A stretch of DNA of 62,349 nt from Frigoribacterium sp. PhB116 (GCF_004364285.1 NZ_SOBE01000007.1:1-62349); one strand, 5' to 3'. Counted from the first letter of the stretch, positions 53,602 through 62,155 are shown. The notes: generated by a model from the sequence alone, not told the origin. Made by a program: numbers and translations.

Positions 53602-53623
53602 TGCAACCGGTTGTGCAACCGGT
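53602..53623. promoter_or_regulatory. Direct repeat TGCAACCGGT x2, probable LacI operator
   Basis: Two copies spaced 12 bp (53602-53611, 53614-53623); CAACCGGTTG at 53604-53613 is a perfect 10-bp palindrome. It lies between the divergent LacI gene and the PotB-like operon. Confidence 0.7.
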
Positions 53624-53740
53624 CTCATCAACCATAGGGTCCCCCTGGGGGCAGCACGACCACCGCGTGTAACGATCATGTGAAACGTGGCCGGACCGTC
53701 CCCTAGGCTCGCTGCAGGCACGACGACGGAGGGGACGCGC

Positions 53741-54718
53741 ATGTCGACACCGCGCATGTCGACACTGGCCGACGTCGCCGCGCTCGCGGGGGTCTCCAAG
53801 GCGACCGCCTCCCGCGCCCTCAGCCGTCCCGAGCTGGTGCTGCCCGAGACCGCGGGCCGTGTGCTCGCCGCCGCCGAGCAGCTCGGCTTCGTCGCGAACC
53901 GCGCCGCGCGCCAGCTCGCCCGGGGTCGCAGCGGGCTGATCGCCCTGGTCGTGCCGACGCTCGAGAACTCGTACTTCACGCCCGTGATCGCGGGCGCGCA
54001 GGCGCTGGCCGGCGAGCACGACGTGCAGCTGACCGTCGCCGTGCACCCGCTCGCGCACCCCGACGAGCTCGTCGCGTTCGAACGGCTCTCGGCCCAGGTC
54101 GACGGGTTCATCGTGGTGGCGCCCCGCGGGCCCGACGAGGTCGTCGCGGCCGCCGCCTCCTCGAAGCCGGCCGTGCTCGTCGACCGTGAGGTCGCCGGGC
54201 TCTCGTCGGTCGTGGCCGACACCGCCGCGGCGTTCGGATCGCTCGTCACGCGCCTCGTCGACGACGGCCACGAGCGCATCGTCTACGTCGGCGGGCCGGA
54301 GGGCTCGTGGCAGGACGCCCAGCGCACCGAGGCCGTCACGCGTGCCGCCCACGGGCGTGCGTCGCTCGTGCGGCTCGGACCGTTCCCCTCCACCTTCGCG
54401 GCCGGCGTCTCGGTGCTGCCCGCGGTGCTCGAAGCGCGGGCGACGGCCGTCGTGCCGTACGCGACCGCGATCGGTCTGGGGTTGATGTTCGCGCTGGGCG
54501 ACCGGCCCGCCTCCTCCCGGGTCGTCGTGAGCTCGGAGCGGATGGTCGTCGACTCGCTCGGCCTCGTCGGGGTCCCGGCCATCGACGTCGACGGAGACGA
54601 GCTGGGCCGCGTCGCGACGGGCCTGCTGCTCGACCTGGTCGACGGACGAGGAGGCGCGGATGCGGAGCGCGCACAGCGTCGCCTCCCCGTCCCGGTGCGC
54701 TGGCCCGCCGGGGCGTGA
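53741..54718 (+). CDS. LacI-family transcriptional regulator
   Basis: A 325-residue LacI protein with the head STLADVAALAGVSKATASRALS and a periplasmic-binding-like sensor. The ATG at 53741 has GGAGGG 7 nt upstream. Divergent from the PotB-like operon and beside a candidate operator, so it probably controls that transporter and the coupled ADA. Confidence 0.9.
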   Translation: MSTPRMSTLADVAALAGVSKATASRALSRPELVLPETAGRVLAAAEQLGFVANRAARQLARGRSGLIALVVPTLENSYFTPVIAGAQALAGEHDVQLTVAVHPLAHPDELVAFERLSAQVDGFIVVAPRGPDEVVAAAASSKPAVLVDREVAGLSSVVADTAAAFGSLVTRLVDDGHERIVYVGGPEGSWQDAQRTEAVTRAAHGRASLVRLGPFPSTFAAGVSVLPAVLEARATAVVPYATAIGLGLMFALGDRPASSRVVVSSERMVVDSLGLVGVPAIDVDGDELGRVATGLLLDLVDGRGGADAERAQRRLPVPVRWPAGA

Positions 54719-54871
54719 CGCTGCCCGGAGCGCCCCGAGCGCCCGGCAGGCGGTCGTTCATCGGGACACCTTCCCGAGTCCGTTTCGGTCGGTCAAGGTC
54801 AAGTGGGGCCTGGCCTGCGGGTTCGCGTATGCCTGTCCCGCAAAAATGCCCGGTGATGGGCGTCTAAACGC

Positions 54872-54877
54872 TACAGT
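54872..54877 (+). promoter_or_regulatory. Candidate -10 box TACAGT before the recombinase
   Basis: TACAGT ends 6 nt before the ATG; no ribosome site is present, so translation is probably leaderless. Confidence 0.5.
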
Positions 54878-54883
54878 CGTCGG

Positions 54884-55453
54884 ATGCTCATCGGATACGC
54901 GCGTGTGTCGACGTCTGGACAGGATGTCGCAGCACAGCGTGATGGTCTTGCAGCACTGGGCGTTGACGATCAACACGTGCATGTTGACCACGGGCTCTCG
55001 GGTGCGACTCGAGCTCGACCGGGGCTTCGCGAGGCGCTGGCCGCGTGCCGTGCCGGGGACGTCCTGGTCGTGACGAAGCTCGACCGCCTCGCCCGTTCGC
55101 TGCGGGACGCGACGGACATCGCGGACGAGCTGACGAAGAAGGGTGTCGCCCTGAATCTCGGGGGAGCGGTCTACGACCCCACCGACCCGGTCGGCCGGCT
55201 GCTGTTCAACGTCCTCGGCATGGTGGCCGAGTTCGAGGCCGACCTCATCCGTGCCCGCACCCGGGAGGGCATGGCGATCGCCAAGGCCGCCGGGAAGCTC
55301 CGCGGTCGCAAGCCCAAGCTCACCCCCTCGCAGGAGAAGCACCTCGTGCAGCTACACCGCACGGGCGAGCACGCCACGAGCGAGATCGCTGAGCTCTTCG
55401 GCGTGGCCCGCTCGACTGTCTATCGTGCGGTTCAACGAGGGGAGCAGCCCTGA
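54884..55453 (+). CDS. Serine recombinase (resolvase/invertase family)
   Basis: A 189-residue small serine recombinase: catalytic Ser9 in ARVSTSGQD, KLDRLARS, the E-helix GMVAEFEADLIRARTREGM and a C-terminal helix-turn-helix (SEIAELFGVARSTVYRAV). It starts a run of AT-richer genes, suggesting that it moved with them. No invertible segment or res site is clearly seen next to it. Confidence 0.92.
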   Translation: MLIGYARVSTSGQDVAAQRDGLAALGVDDQHVHVDHGLSGATRARPGLREALAACRAGDVLVVTKLDRLARSLRDATDIADELTKKGVALNLGGAVYDPTDPVGRLLFNVLGMVAEFEADLIRARTREGMAIAKAAGKLRGRKPKLTPSQEKHLVQLHRTGEHATSEIAELFGVARSTVYRAVQRGEQP

Positions 55454-56016
55454 TGGGGTTCCTCAAGCCGGGCAAGGCGAGAACGAGACCTGTGGTCGCG
55501 GAAAACGACGCTGTTATCGACCATGGCGGATTTGTGGAAGCTGAGGCGACTGATCGGGACGTGATCGCGATCCTGCTGCTCGTCGCGCTCACACGAGACG
55601 CCGATGAATGGTGCGGCCCTGAGCTTGCCGTCGCTTGGCTGATGGCGGGCCATGACAGCTTGAACATTCGCCTTCTCGCTGGTGAGTCCACGAGCCTGCC
55701 TCCCAGGGAGAACCTTCAATACCTCCTCGCGATCGGCACCGATCTGGGGTTGGCCGCCGACGATGACGAGGCGTGCCGGCGTGCTCTGGTTGTCGAGAGT
55801 CTGCGCTTGATCGCTGGCCGCAGCAACAGGCTTCTGCAGCTTTCGGAAGCCTTGCGAGGATTCAGTTTCAGATTCAGGGATGACACATGGGTGCCTGGGG
55901 TCGAGGCCTTGCTGATCATGAGCCGTGTCGACGAGCTACCACCAGAAGAGAGGGCGGATCTCATGGCCACCGAGGCCGCCGACTTGCTCGCCGCGCCCGG
56001 GCCCTTGCATGAGTAG
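55453..56016 (+). CDS. Hypothetical island protein
   Basis: A 187-residue, largely helical hydrophilic protein with hydrophobic patches (VIAILLLVALTRDAD). ATG overlaps the recombinase stop (TGATG). Codon use is AT-richer than the chromosome around it, in line with transfer. No family recognised. Confidence 0.6.
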   Translation: MGFLKPGKARTRPVVAENDAVIDHGGFVEAEATDRDVIAILLLVALTRDADEWCGPELAVAWLMAGHDSLNIRLLAGESTSLPPRENLQYLLAIGTDLGLAADDDEACRRALVVESLRLIAGRSNRLLQLSEALRGFSFRFRDDTWVPGVEALLIMSRVDELPPEERADLMATEAADLLAAPGPLHE

Positions 56017-56141
56017 CGCCAGAAGACCGGGCAGGCGCAGAGGACAGAAGCGCGAGATCGGTATGTCGCAGTAACCGATCCAGCTACGCGACCCTGGCGC
56101 TGGGCAGGCCCCTCAGTAGTCGATGTCGGTAGAAAGGACCC

Positions 56142-56669
56142 ATGGACTCTGCTGCCCAGCCACCTGTAGGTACGCCGTGGCATCAGGCGACCTTCGGTGC
56201 TTCCTTCGTCAGGTTTTGGCGTGGCTACGCCATCTTCCGAGGTCGGGCAGCTCGGGCTGAGTTCTGGTTCTGGGCATTGTGGTGGTTCCTCCTCAGCCTC
56301 ATCGCCAACATCGCCTTCGGGGCGGGTGTGCTGACATTGTTCTCGGACCCGTCAGGCCTAGCTGCACCGCCGCCTCAGGTCGAGCAAGCCCTCGAAGCCT
56401 TTAACCCGTTTCCAGTGTGGGGCTACCTCCTCTCGATCCTGCCGCTCGGAGCACAAATCGCCTTGGGCATTTTCACCGTCCTAGCGCTCGCGTCACTTAT
56501 GCCCTGGATCGCAATCAGCGTTCGGCGCCTGCACGACACCGGCAGATTGGGGTGGTGGGTACTCCTGGCCGCCGTGCCTCTAGGCAACGTTGCACTGGCG
56601 GTCCTTCTCGCCCTGCCTTCAATCGATAGGGGCACAGGCGGCGCGATGAGTCGCCCGTCGTCTCAATAG
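56142..56669 (+). CDS. DUF805 membrane protein
   Basis: A 175-residue protein with the DUF805 marks FRGRAARAEFWFW and RRLHDTGRLGWW, and four helices. AAAGGA precedes the ATG. Often found near mobile DNA; role unknown. Confidence 0.85.
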   Translation: MDSAAQPPVGTPWHQATFGASFVRFWRGYAIFRGRAARAEFWFWALWWFLLSLIANIAFGAGVLTLFSDPSGLAAPPPQVEQALEAFNPFPVWGYLLSILPLGAQIALGIFTVLALASLMPWIAISVRRLHDTGRLGWWVLLAAVPLGNVALAVLLALPSIDRGTGGAMSRPSSQ

Positions 56670-56749
56670 GGGATCCATCACCGATACGCCAGAGGCAGTT
56701 CTTGTCGTGACCTTCGACCGCTCGCAAATGTCCCCGCTAGCGTCGGGGC

Positions 56750-57364
56750 ATGACGGATAGGGGTGGAGCGAGTTTGCTGCAGCGCTTGGTGAAAGCGGTC
56801 ATTAATCGGAGTTCTGTCGCGGAGGTCGTCAAGACGATTCCCACAGGCCCCGCCACGATCCCGTACCCGCATCTCGACACACGGGCGCAGGCGCTGGGCT
56901 TCGCTCTCTGCGAGAAGCGACTGCTGGCCGAGATCGAACACGCCCTGGACACAGCCCGAGCGCTGAACGATCTCAAGCCTCGGGTTCTCCGCTTCGTCGT
57001 GCCGTGGATTGTTCTCCCGACGCGGGCAACGAACGGCATCGCCGAAGATACCGAAGGGCAAGGACCACACCGCGGCGACATGCAGGTCGTCGTCGAGTGG
57101 CTCGTCGCGGCCGGCGCTCTCCGCCCGCTCACTGAGTTCGAGCGAGACGAACTTGTTCGTGCCGAAGAGACCCACCGCATGGCGCAAGACAGTTGGAAGA
57201 CGTTGTTCGAATGGAAGCCAGCGGAGTATCTAGAAGTCTTCGATCGAGGGGTAACGCGGGACGCGTGGGAGGTGCTCCCGGCCGTCATGCTCGAGGTGTA
57301 CCCGACGCTGGTGTCGTCAGGAACAGCCTGGTCAACCCTCAAAGGGCCCGGTGCCCATCCTTAG
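56750..57364 (+). CDS. Hypothetical island protein
   Basis: A 204-residue soluble, largely helical protein with no signal peptide. AT-richer codon use than the surroundings. No family recognised. Confidence 0.55.
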   Translation: MTDRGGASLLQRLVKAVINRSSVAEVVKTIPTGPATIPYPHLDTRAQALGFALCEKRLLAEIEHALDTARALNDLKPRVLRFVVPWIVLPTRATNGIAEDTEGQGPHRGDMQVVVEWLVAAGALRPLTEFERDELVRAEETHRMAQDSWKTLFEWKPAEYLEVFDRGVTRDAWEVLPAVMLEVYPTLVSSGTAWSTLKGPGAHP

Positions 57365-57421
57365 CCGGGGCCGAAAGTTGCCCGGTAGGGGATCGGTTAC
57401 CGAACTCGCGGTGGTAGTCCT

Positions 57422-57667
57422 CTACTTCCAGCGTCGACGCCAACGCTCGGCGTATGTCGCAAAGGCGAGCATTGCGAGACCCACGACATACCCGAGCGCT
57501 ATCCACCCCCAGCCCGGAAGGGCAAGACTTCGTCCCGAGGTCCATTCCACGAAGTCGTCGGGACCACTCGTCGCCCACCGGTAGGAGCTGTAAGTAATGG
57601 CAAGGACACCGGCGACGTAGAAGGCGATGACCGCCCAAAGTACCGGCTTACGTGTGGGCTTGGGCAT
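57422..57667 (-). CDS. Small two-helix membrane protein
   Basis: 81 residues: KPVLWAVIAFYVAGVLAITYSSYRWATS (helix 1), WGWIALGYVVGLAMLAFATYAER (helix 2), basic end. Unknown family. Convergent with the 56750 gene. Confidence 0.6.
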   Translation of the reverse strand: MPKPTRKPVLWAVIAFYVAGVLAITYSSYRWATSGPDDFVEWTSGRSLALPGWGWIALGYVVGLAMLAFATYAERWRRRWK

Positions 57668-58106
57668 GCGTTTGACCGTAGAGCGAATGCGCCTCACAAG
57701 TCTGCCCGGTAGGGGACCCCTGACGGGGAACCTGGGCGAACCCAGGACCCCCGCCATTCACAGCGGGGTCTGGGCTGTCCTCGCAACGTAGCCGTATGTC
57801 GGCCGAGCACCTAGTGCCCCGTGAAGGATCGTTTACCGGCGCAAGCCTGAGTGCTCGGCTGGAACGATTCGGACATTCGCGCCTTAAATGCTGGCTCCGT
57901 CGATTGCCTCGTTTGCGCCGCTCGGTTCTTCTTGACGTTCAATTCTCGGGGTATCGCTGGGGCGTCGTGGTTCGGGCCACGACACCCCAGCGGGGCGAAG
58001 CAGCGTTGCTTCGCGGGGTCTTCACCTCGGCCGCAGCTAGGGACTGCGGGTGCGTCGTGCACGGGTGAAGACGACTAGAGGCGCCAATCCTCAGTCCAAA
58101 GAGGGT
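57668..58106. other. Gene-poor gap with one hairpin
   Basis: No convincing ORF on either strand. A perfect 8-bp stem with tetraloop GCGT lies at 57995-58014. This stretch marks the passage from AT-richer to high-GC sequence. Confidence 0.5.
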
Positions 58107-58175
58107 TTAAGCAGCAGGCGCGGTGGCAGCGGCCGGTATGTCGAGCTGCGCGGCGACCCTTCCGCGGTGGCTCAC
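58107..58175 (-). CDS. Possible 22-residue terminal micro-ORF
   Basis: GTG overlaps the previous stop (GTGA); Ala-rich peptide. Too short to support alone, listed because it continues the overlap pattern. Confidence 0.2.
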   Translation of the reverse strand: MSHRGRVAAQLDIPAAATAPAA

Positions 58176-58363
58176 GAGCTTGCGACGGTGCCCTCTGCAT
58201 GGCCCGCGACCCCAGGAATCATGATCGGCGAATCGCAGGTCTCGCCGAGGAGCGGGACGGCGAGGTGCCGCTTGAGGTAGGAGATGAGTTCGTGGTGGGG
58301 GAGGCGTTGCAGTGAGGTCGGGGCCGGGCGCGACCCGCGCAAGCGGGGGTCAGGGGTGGTCAC
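58172..58363 (-). CDS. 63-residue micro-ORF product, unknown
   Basis: High third-position GC. Starts GTG within the end of the previous ORF. Has a hydrophilic start and an LQRLPHHELISYLKRHLAVPLL helix-like core; one Cys. No family. Confidence 0.45.
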   Translation of the reverse strand: MTTPDPRLRGSRPAPTSLQRLPHHELISYLKRHLAVPLLGETCDSPIMIPGVAGHAEGTVASS

Positions 58364-58472
58364 GGTCGGCGAGCAGGGGCTCCATGTCCACTTGCTCCGT
58401 TGCGGGCAGGGGCGGCCGGGTGGAGGGGGTGATGGGTGCGGTGAGAGCGATGTTCGGGTCAGGCAGTTGCAT
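58350..58472 (-). CDS. 40-residue micro-ORF product, unknown
   Basis: Pro/Thr-rich peptide (MQLPDPNIALTAPITPSTRP). Its ATG lies 14 nt inside the upstream ORF's end, and its stop overlaps the next start. Confidence 0.35.
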   Translation of the reverse strand: MQLPDPNIALTAPITPSTRPPLPATEQVDMEPLLADRDHP

Positions 58473-58674
58473 GGTGGGTGGTGTCCTCGAGGAAGAAGTC
58501 GGCGTAGGTGGGCCCCATCGGGACGGGGTAGAGGCGGCGGCGTTGTTCTCGGCGGGCGTAGGTGACGATTAGTGCCGGCGGAACGTCGGGCATCGAGTCG
58601 TACGTACGGGCCTGGCGACCAGGTGAGCGCCGCGGCTCGCGTGCGGTGTCCGTCACGAGGTGCGTTGTGGTCAC
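58459..58674 (-). CDS. 71-residue micro-ORF product, unknown
   Basis: GTG start overlaps the preceding stop (GTGA). Arg-rich middle (YARREQRRRLYPVPMGP) and an acidic end (YADFFLEDTTHH). Codon bias is typical of the genome. No family. Confidence 0.5.
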   Translation of the reverse strand: MTTTHLVTDTAREPRRSPGRQARTYDSMPDVPPALIVTYARREQRRRLYPVPMGPTYADFFLEDTTHHATA

Positions 58675-58952
58675 CGGCGGTGAGACCACGGCAGGAGCCG
58701 GTGCCGACTGTGAGGGCGAGGCCGACCTGAGGGGGCGGGCGGTGCGACGAGGGCAGCCTGTGCCTGGAGGAGGGTGTCGAACGTTCCGACGACGTCGCCG
58801 CGGGCGTTGGTGGTGATGAAGGTCCCGACGAGCTGCACGGCGCCGGCGATGTCCTTGCCGGTGCGGCTCGTCCACATGCCGGGGGCCGTCTCGTGCCAAG
58901 TCACCGGGGAGGTGCCGGTGCCCGCCGTCCTCGGGGGGAGTGTGGTCGTCAC
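58671..58952 (-). CDS. 93-residue micro-ORF product, PG-W repeat family
   Basis: GTGA overlap at both ends. Core ETAPGMWTSRTGKDIAGAVQ and an ALVAPPAP linker resemble the neighbouring 77-residue ORF (shared E-PG-W---T---AG-V---G pattern), so the two are tandem paralogues. Basic Pro/Arg-rich tail. Function unknown. Confidence 0.6.
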   Translation of the reverse strand: MTTTLPPRTAGTGTSPVTWHETAPGMWTSRTGKDIAGAVQLVGTFITTNARGDVVGTFDTLLQAQAALVAPPAPSGRPRPHSRHRLLPWSHRR

Positions 58953-59182
58953 GCGGCGTCTCGCACGCTGGCGTCCGTGCGGAGGCGGGCGGCTGCTGTG
59001 GCGAGGTCGCTGTAGTCGCCGAGGTACTGGCTGAAGCAGTCGCGGACGTAGAAGTGGTCGCCGTGGTGGTCGACGGTTCCCGCGAAGGCGCCGCTGGTGC
59101 TGGCGACCCAGAAGCCGGGCTCAGCCTCGGTGAGGGTCATCGCGGCGGGGCGGGTGATGGGTGCGGGCGCGAGCAGGGTCAC
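58949..59182 (-). CDS. 77-residue PG-W repeat protein, first of the micro-ORF cascade
   Basis: GTG start with AGGAAC upstream. MTLTEAEPGFWVASTSGAFA core, then GDHFYVRDCFSQYLGDY and an AAARLR helix. Paralogue of the 58671-58952 ORF. High third-position GC supports coding. Divergent from the ECF sigma factor at 59400. Confidence 0.65.
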   Translation of the reverse strand: MTLLAPAPITRPAAMTLTEAEPGFWVASTSGAFAGTVDHHGDHFYVRDCFSQYLGDYSDLATAAARLRTDASVRDAA

Positions 59183-59213
59183 GGGTGTTGTTCCTCATTC
59201 AAGTCGGGTGGGG

Positions 59214-59225
59214 AGCACGCGTGCT
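59214..59225. promoter_or_regulatory. Palindrome AGCACGCGTGCT between micro-ORFs and sigma gene
   Basis: Perfect 12-bp palindrome in the divergent gap. Could be a regulator site; no other support. Confidence 0.35.
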
Positions 59226-59399
59226 TCTCGTCGGGTCGAGGGGCGGCAGGAGCGCGTCACTACTAGGTCGCAACGACTGTGCGATTCGTCACACCGGTTG
59301 TCGACGAATTTCGGCCGAGTCGTGATGGGGAGCGATTCGCCCCGCTCACGGACGCTTTTCTGCCGGCACGGGGAGCCGTGGACCGGGTAGAACTGACGG

Positions 59400-59966
59400 G
59401 TGTCCGATCAGCCGCGCCGTGTCGACCTCGCGGACGCTGACGACCACACACTCGTCGAGCGTGCCGGGCACGGTGACGTCCGGGCGTTCGAGGTCCTGGT
59501 CCGTCGGTACGGGCCGTTGATGCGCTCCTACGCGCGGCGGGTCCTCGGTCGTTCCGACGACGTCGACGACGTCGTCCAGGAGACCTTTGTCGCGGCGTGG
59601 AAGCAGTTGCCGTCGATCGAGGACCCGGCGAAGGTGAAGAGCTGGTTGATGCGCATCGTCAGCAGGCGGTGCGTGGACAGGATCAGGGCGAGGCGTGATC
59701 ACGACGACATCGCCGACCACGACTCCGAAGGGCCCGAGCACGAGACGCCGCACCGTGTCGTGGAGGCCCGGTCGCGGGAGCACGCCCTGACGCTGGCGTT
59801 GGAGGCGATGCCGGCCCCCCAACGGCGGGCGTGGATCTTGAAGGAGATGGTTGGACATTCGTACGACGAGATCGCGGACGACCTGGGGCTGCCTGTGTCG
59901 ACCGTCCGGGGGCTCCTCTCCAGGGCGCGGAAGAACATGATCACCGAGATGGAGGCATGGCGATGA
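59400..59966 (+). CDS. ECF-type sigma factor
   Basis: A 188-residue sigma-70 family ECF factor: region 2 (20-90; DDVDDVVQETFVAAWKQLP) and region 4 (125-185; YDEIADDLGLPVSTVRGLLSRA). GTG start. Overlaps the next gene (ATGA). No anti-sigma with a zinc motif is seen; the downstream Asp23-like gene instead carries an N-terminal domain that may play that role. Confidence 0.9.
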   Translation: MSDQPRRVDLADADDHTLVERAGHGDVRAFEVLVRRYGPLMRSYARRVLGRSDDVDDVVQETFVAAWKQLPSIEDPAKVKSWLMRIVSRRCVDRIRARRDHDDIADHDSEGPEHETPHRVVEARSREHALTLALEAMPAPQRRAWILKEMVGHSYDEIADDLGLPVSTVRGLLSRARKNMITEMEAWR

Positions 59967-60616
59967 GCGCGGACCTTCCCGACGACCTCGAAGCCGCCGG
60001 CGTCAGCGGCGACGACGTCGAGACGCTGTCATTCGAGCCCGACCGGCTCGACGGGCACACCATTGACGAACTCGCCGACTACCTCGACGCCGGGATGACC
60101 CCGGCAGACCCGACGATCGACGACTCACCGGCCTGCCAGAACGCCCTCGACGCCCTTACGAGGGTCCGCATGCTGTCCCACGGAGCGCTCGAGGCCGATG
60201 CGCTCGACGAGGACGTCCGCGAGGACGACTGGATCACCGAGATCATCACCAACATCAGCCTCGAAGCGCACGCCGGCCGGGACATCCCCCTCCCGCCGCT
60301 GAAGGAGACCGAGAACTCCGTCATCACCGAGGGAGCCGTCCGCAGCATCGTCCGCCGTTCCGGCGACACCGTCGACGGCGTCCTCATCGGAAGGTGCACC
60401 CTCGAGGGCGACGTCACCACACCCGGTGCGCCGGTCGTCGTCCGCGTGTGGGCACGCATCATCCGTGACCACGGCGCGACGACGAACGCCGTGACCGAGG
60501 CGGTGTGCTCAGTCGTTGAGGAGGCGCTGCGGACGCACACGGAGATGAACGTGGAGAGCATCGACGTCATGATCCGGTCAGACGGGGCCGCCCCCGTCCG
60601 GGAAGAAGAACGATGA
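59963..60616 (+). CDS. Asp23/Gls24-family envelope-stress protein
   Basis: A 217-residue protein. N-terminal ~110 residues have a DELADYLDAG/PACQNALDALTR pattern resembling actinobacterial sigma-partner domains; C-terminal ~100 residues are Asp23/DUF322 (ENSVITEGAVRSIVRRSGD, VWARIIRD). ATG 59963 is preferred over 59957 on ribosome-site spacing (GGAGG). Coupled to the sigma gene. Asp23-family proteins sit at the membrane during envelope stress. Confidence 0.85.
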   Translation: MSADLPDDLEAAGVSGDDVETLSFEPDRLDGHTIDELADYLDAGMTPADPTIDDSPACQNALDALTRVRMLSHGALEADALDEDVREDDWITEIITNISLEAHAGRDIPLPPLKETENSVITEGAVRSIVRRSGDTVDGVLIGRCTLEGDVTTPGAPVVVRVWARIIRDHGATTNAVTEAVCSVVEEALRTHTEMNVESIDVMIRSDGAAPVREEER

Positions 60617-60951
60617 CCAGCCATAGCCTCGACGACGCCGACCGTGACGCACTCGCCCTCGAACTCGAGGACCTCGTCGACGGCATCCCCGGTGTGGCCC
60701 ACATCTATCAGCCGCGGGCGACCCTGCCTGCTCTCCTCGCTGCCCGGCAGACGCCCGACCCGAGCACCCCGCCACCGCCTCCTCGGATCGAGATTGGTGA
60801 CGACGGTGTCGTCGCCCTCACCATCGCGACCGACGCAGACAGCATCTCGCCCGACGTTGCCCACCGAGTCCACGACGCCCTGCTGGCCCGCCTGAACCAG
60901 GCAGCCATCACGGTCGAGAGGATCGACGTCCGCATCGCGCGCGTCGACTGA
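60613..60951 (+). CDS. Short Asp23-like companion protein
   Basis: 112 residues: an N-terminal acidic segment (LDDADRDALALELEDLVDGIPGVAHIY), a Pro-rich linker, then an Asp23-like strand/helix pattern (DDGVVALTIATDA). ATGA overlap with the previous stop. Probable partner in the same complex. Confidence 0.7.
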   Translation: MTSHSLDDADRDALALELEDLVDGIPGVAHIYQPRATLPALLAARQTPDPSTPPPPPRIEIGDDGVVALTIATDADSISPDVAHRVHDALLARLNQAAITVERIDVRIARVD

Positions 60952-61179
60952 GCCTCCTGGGCGATGAACCGTATTCCCGGCCGCGTGCGAGCTCGCTCCT
61001 GTGAGGTGTTCCGACAGGGGATTCCTCTAGGGGATCGAGGTCGCGGGTCGAGTGGGGTGCGGCGGTTGAAAGCGTGTTCCCCGAAGTGGGGGAAGCGGCT
61101 AGGAGGCGGGCGCATACGCTGACAGCAGCGCTCGGGGGAGTGTCTCTCATCCCCGTGGCTTCTCTGATCGGACCTTCTC

Positions 61180-61770
61180 GTGTCGCTTGCTTCTGTGCTG
61201 CCTGTCACCGCTGAACGGACGAGCGAGGACCTCCTCGCTCTCGTCGCAGAGGGCAACGATCGCGCTTTCACGGTGTTCTATGACCGGACGTCTTCTCGGG
61301 TCTTGGGCTTGATTCGGAGGATCTTGGTGGACCCGGCGCAGTCCGAGGAGGTCGCATAGGAGGTGTTCCTCGCCACATGGCAGGAAGCCACGTCTTTCGA
61401 CACGGCCCGGGGCACAGCTCTGGCGTGGTTGCTCGTCCGGGCCAGGCGCCGCGCGATCGACCGTGTCCGGTCCTCGCAGGCCACCCGTGACCGCGACACC
61501 CTCGCCGGGTTTCGCGATCTCGAAGTCAGCCGGGACGACGTCGCGGAAAAAGCCGAAACCCTGATCGAGCACCACCGTGTCACAACCACCATGAAAGCCC
61601 TCACGGCCCCTCAACGGGAAGCACTCGAACTGACGTACTTCGGCGGGTACACCCAATCCGAAGCGGCAGCGAAAGCGGGTGTCCCGATCGGGACGATGAA
61701 GACCCGCATTCGGGACGCCCTGATCGCGCTGAGGAAACTCACCGCCGAACCCCGCCCCGCGTGGAGCTGA
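61180..61770 (+). pseudogene. sigK: SigK-like sigma factor interrupted by an in-frame amber codon
   Basis: A full-length ECF frame runs 197 codons from GTG 61180 to 61770, but codon 60 (61357-61359) is TAG. The text reads SEEVA-TAG-EVFLATW, where the family has SEEVAQEVF, so a CAG to TAG change explains it. Region 2 precedes and follows the stop, and region 4 (TQSEAAAKAGVPIGTMKTRIRDAL) is intact. A new start at 61363 would leave only the second half. Listed as a broken gene, although suppression or a sequencing error is possible. Confidence 0.75.
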
Positions 61771-61906
61771 CGTCCCCACGTGCGAATAACTTCGGCGGGC
61801 GCCTAGCGGATCAGGGCCCGCGGTCCTACTCTGAGCGTGCCCGGCGGTGGTACCCCGGGCACGGCACCGCTTGTCTGCTCCTGATCCGCAGACGACCGGC
61901 AGCCCA

Positions 61907-61936
61907 CACACGCCCCCGCCTGAGCGGGGGCGTGTG
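61907..61936 (+). terminator. 13-bp stem, CTGA tetraloop terminator
   Basis: Perfect stem 61907-61919 with 61924-61936. It lies 137 nt after the SigK-like gene. The rest of the 61771-62253 gap shows no gene. Confidence 0.65.
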
Positions 61937-62155
61937 GACGTTCACTGACAGCACACTCGAGAAGCACTGTTCTTTCGTGAGGAATGCTCCTACTATCGAC
62001 ATGCCCCGAGACGGTTCAGGACTCGGGAAGGCCCAGACCCCGCCGTCGCGTCGACTTCGGGTGTCCGCGGCGGCGGGGGGCTGTGTGGCCCAACGTCTCC
62101 CGTGATTGCACGCGCGATGTCGCGCCCTCGGCGCCGAGCATGTCGGGCATGGAAA

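Noticed and set aside
53602-53623. The TGCAACCGGT direct repeat as a recombination site for the nearby recombinase
   Set aside because: It lies in a divergent promoter next to a LacI gene and resembles an operator; no second copy near the recombinase.
57796-58078. Several 70-90-codon ORFs in the gap after the island
   Set aside because: All frames on both strands look equally open, with no ribosome site or family.
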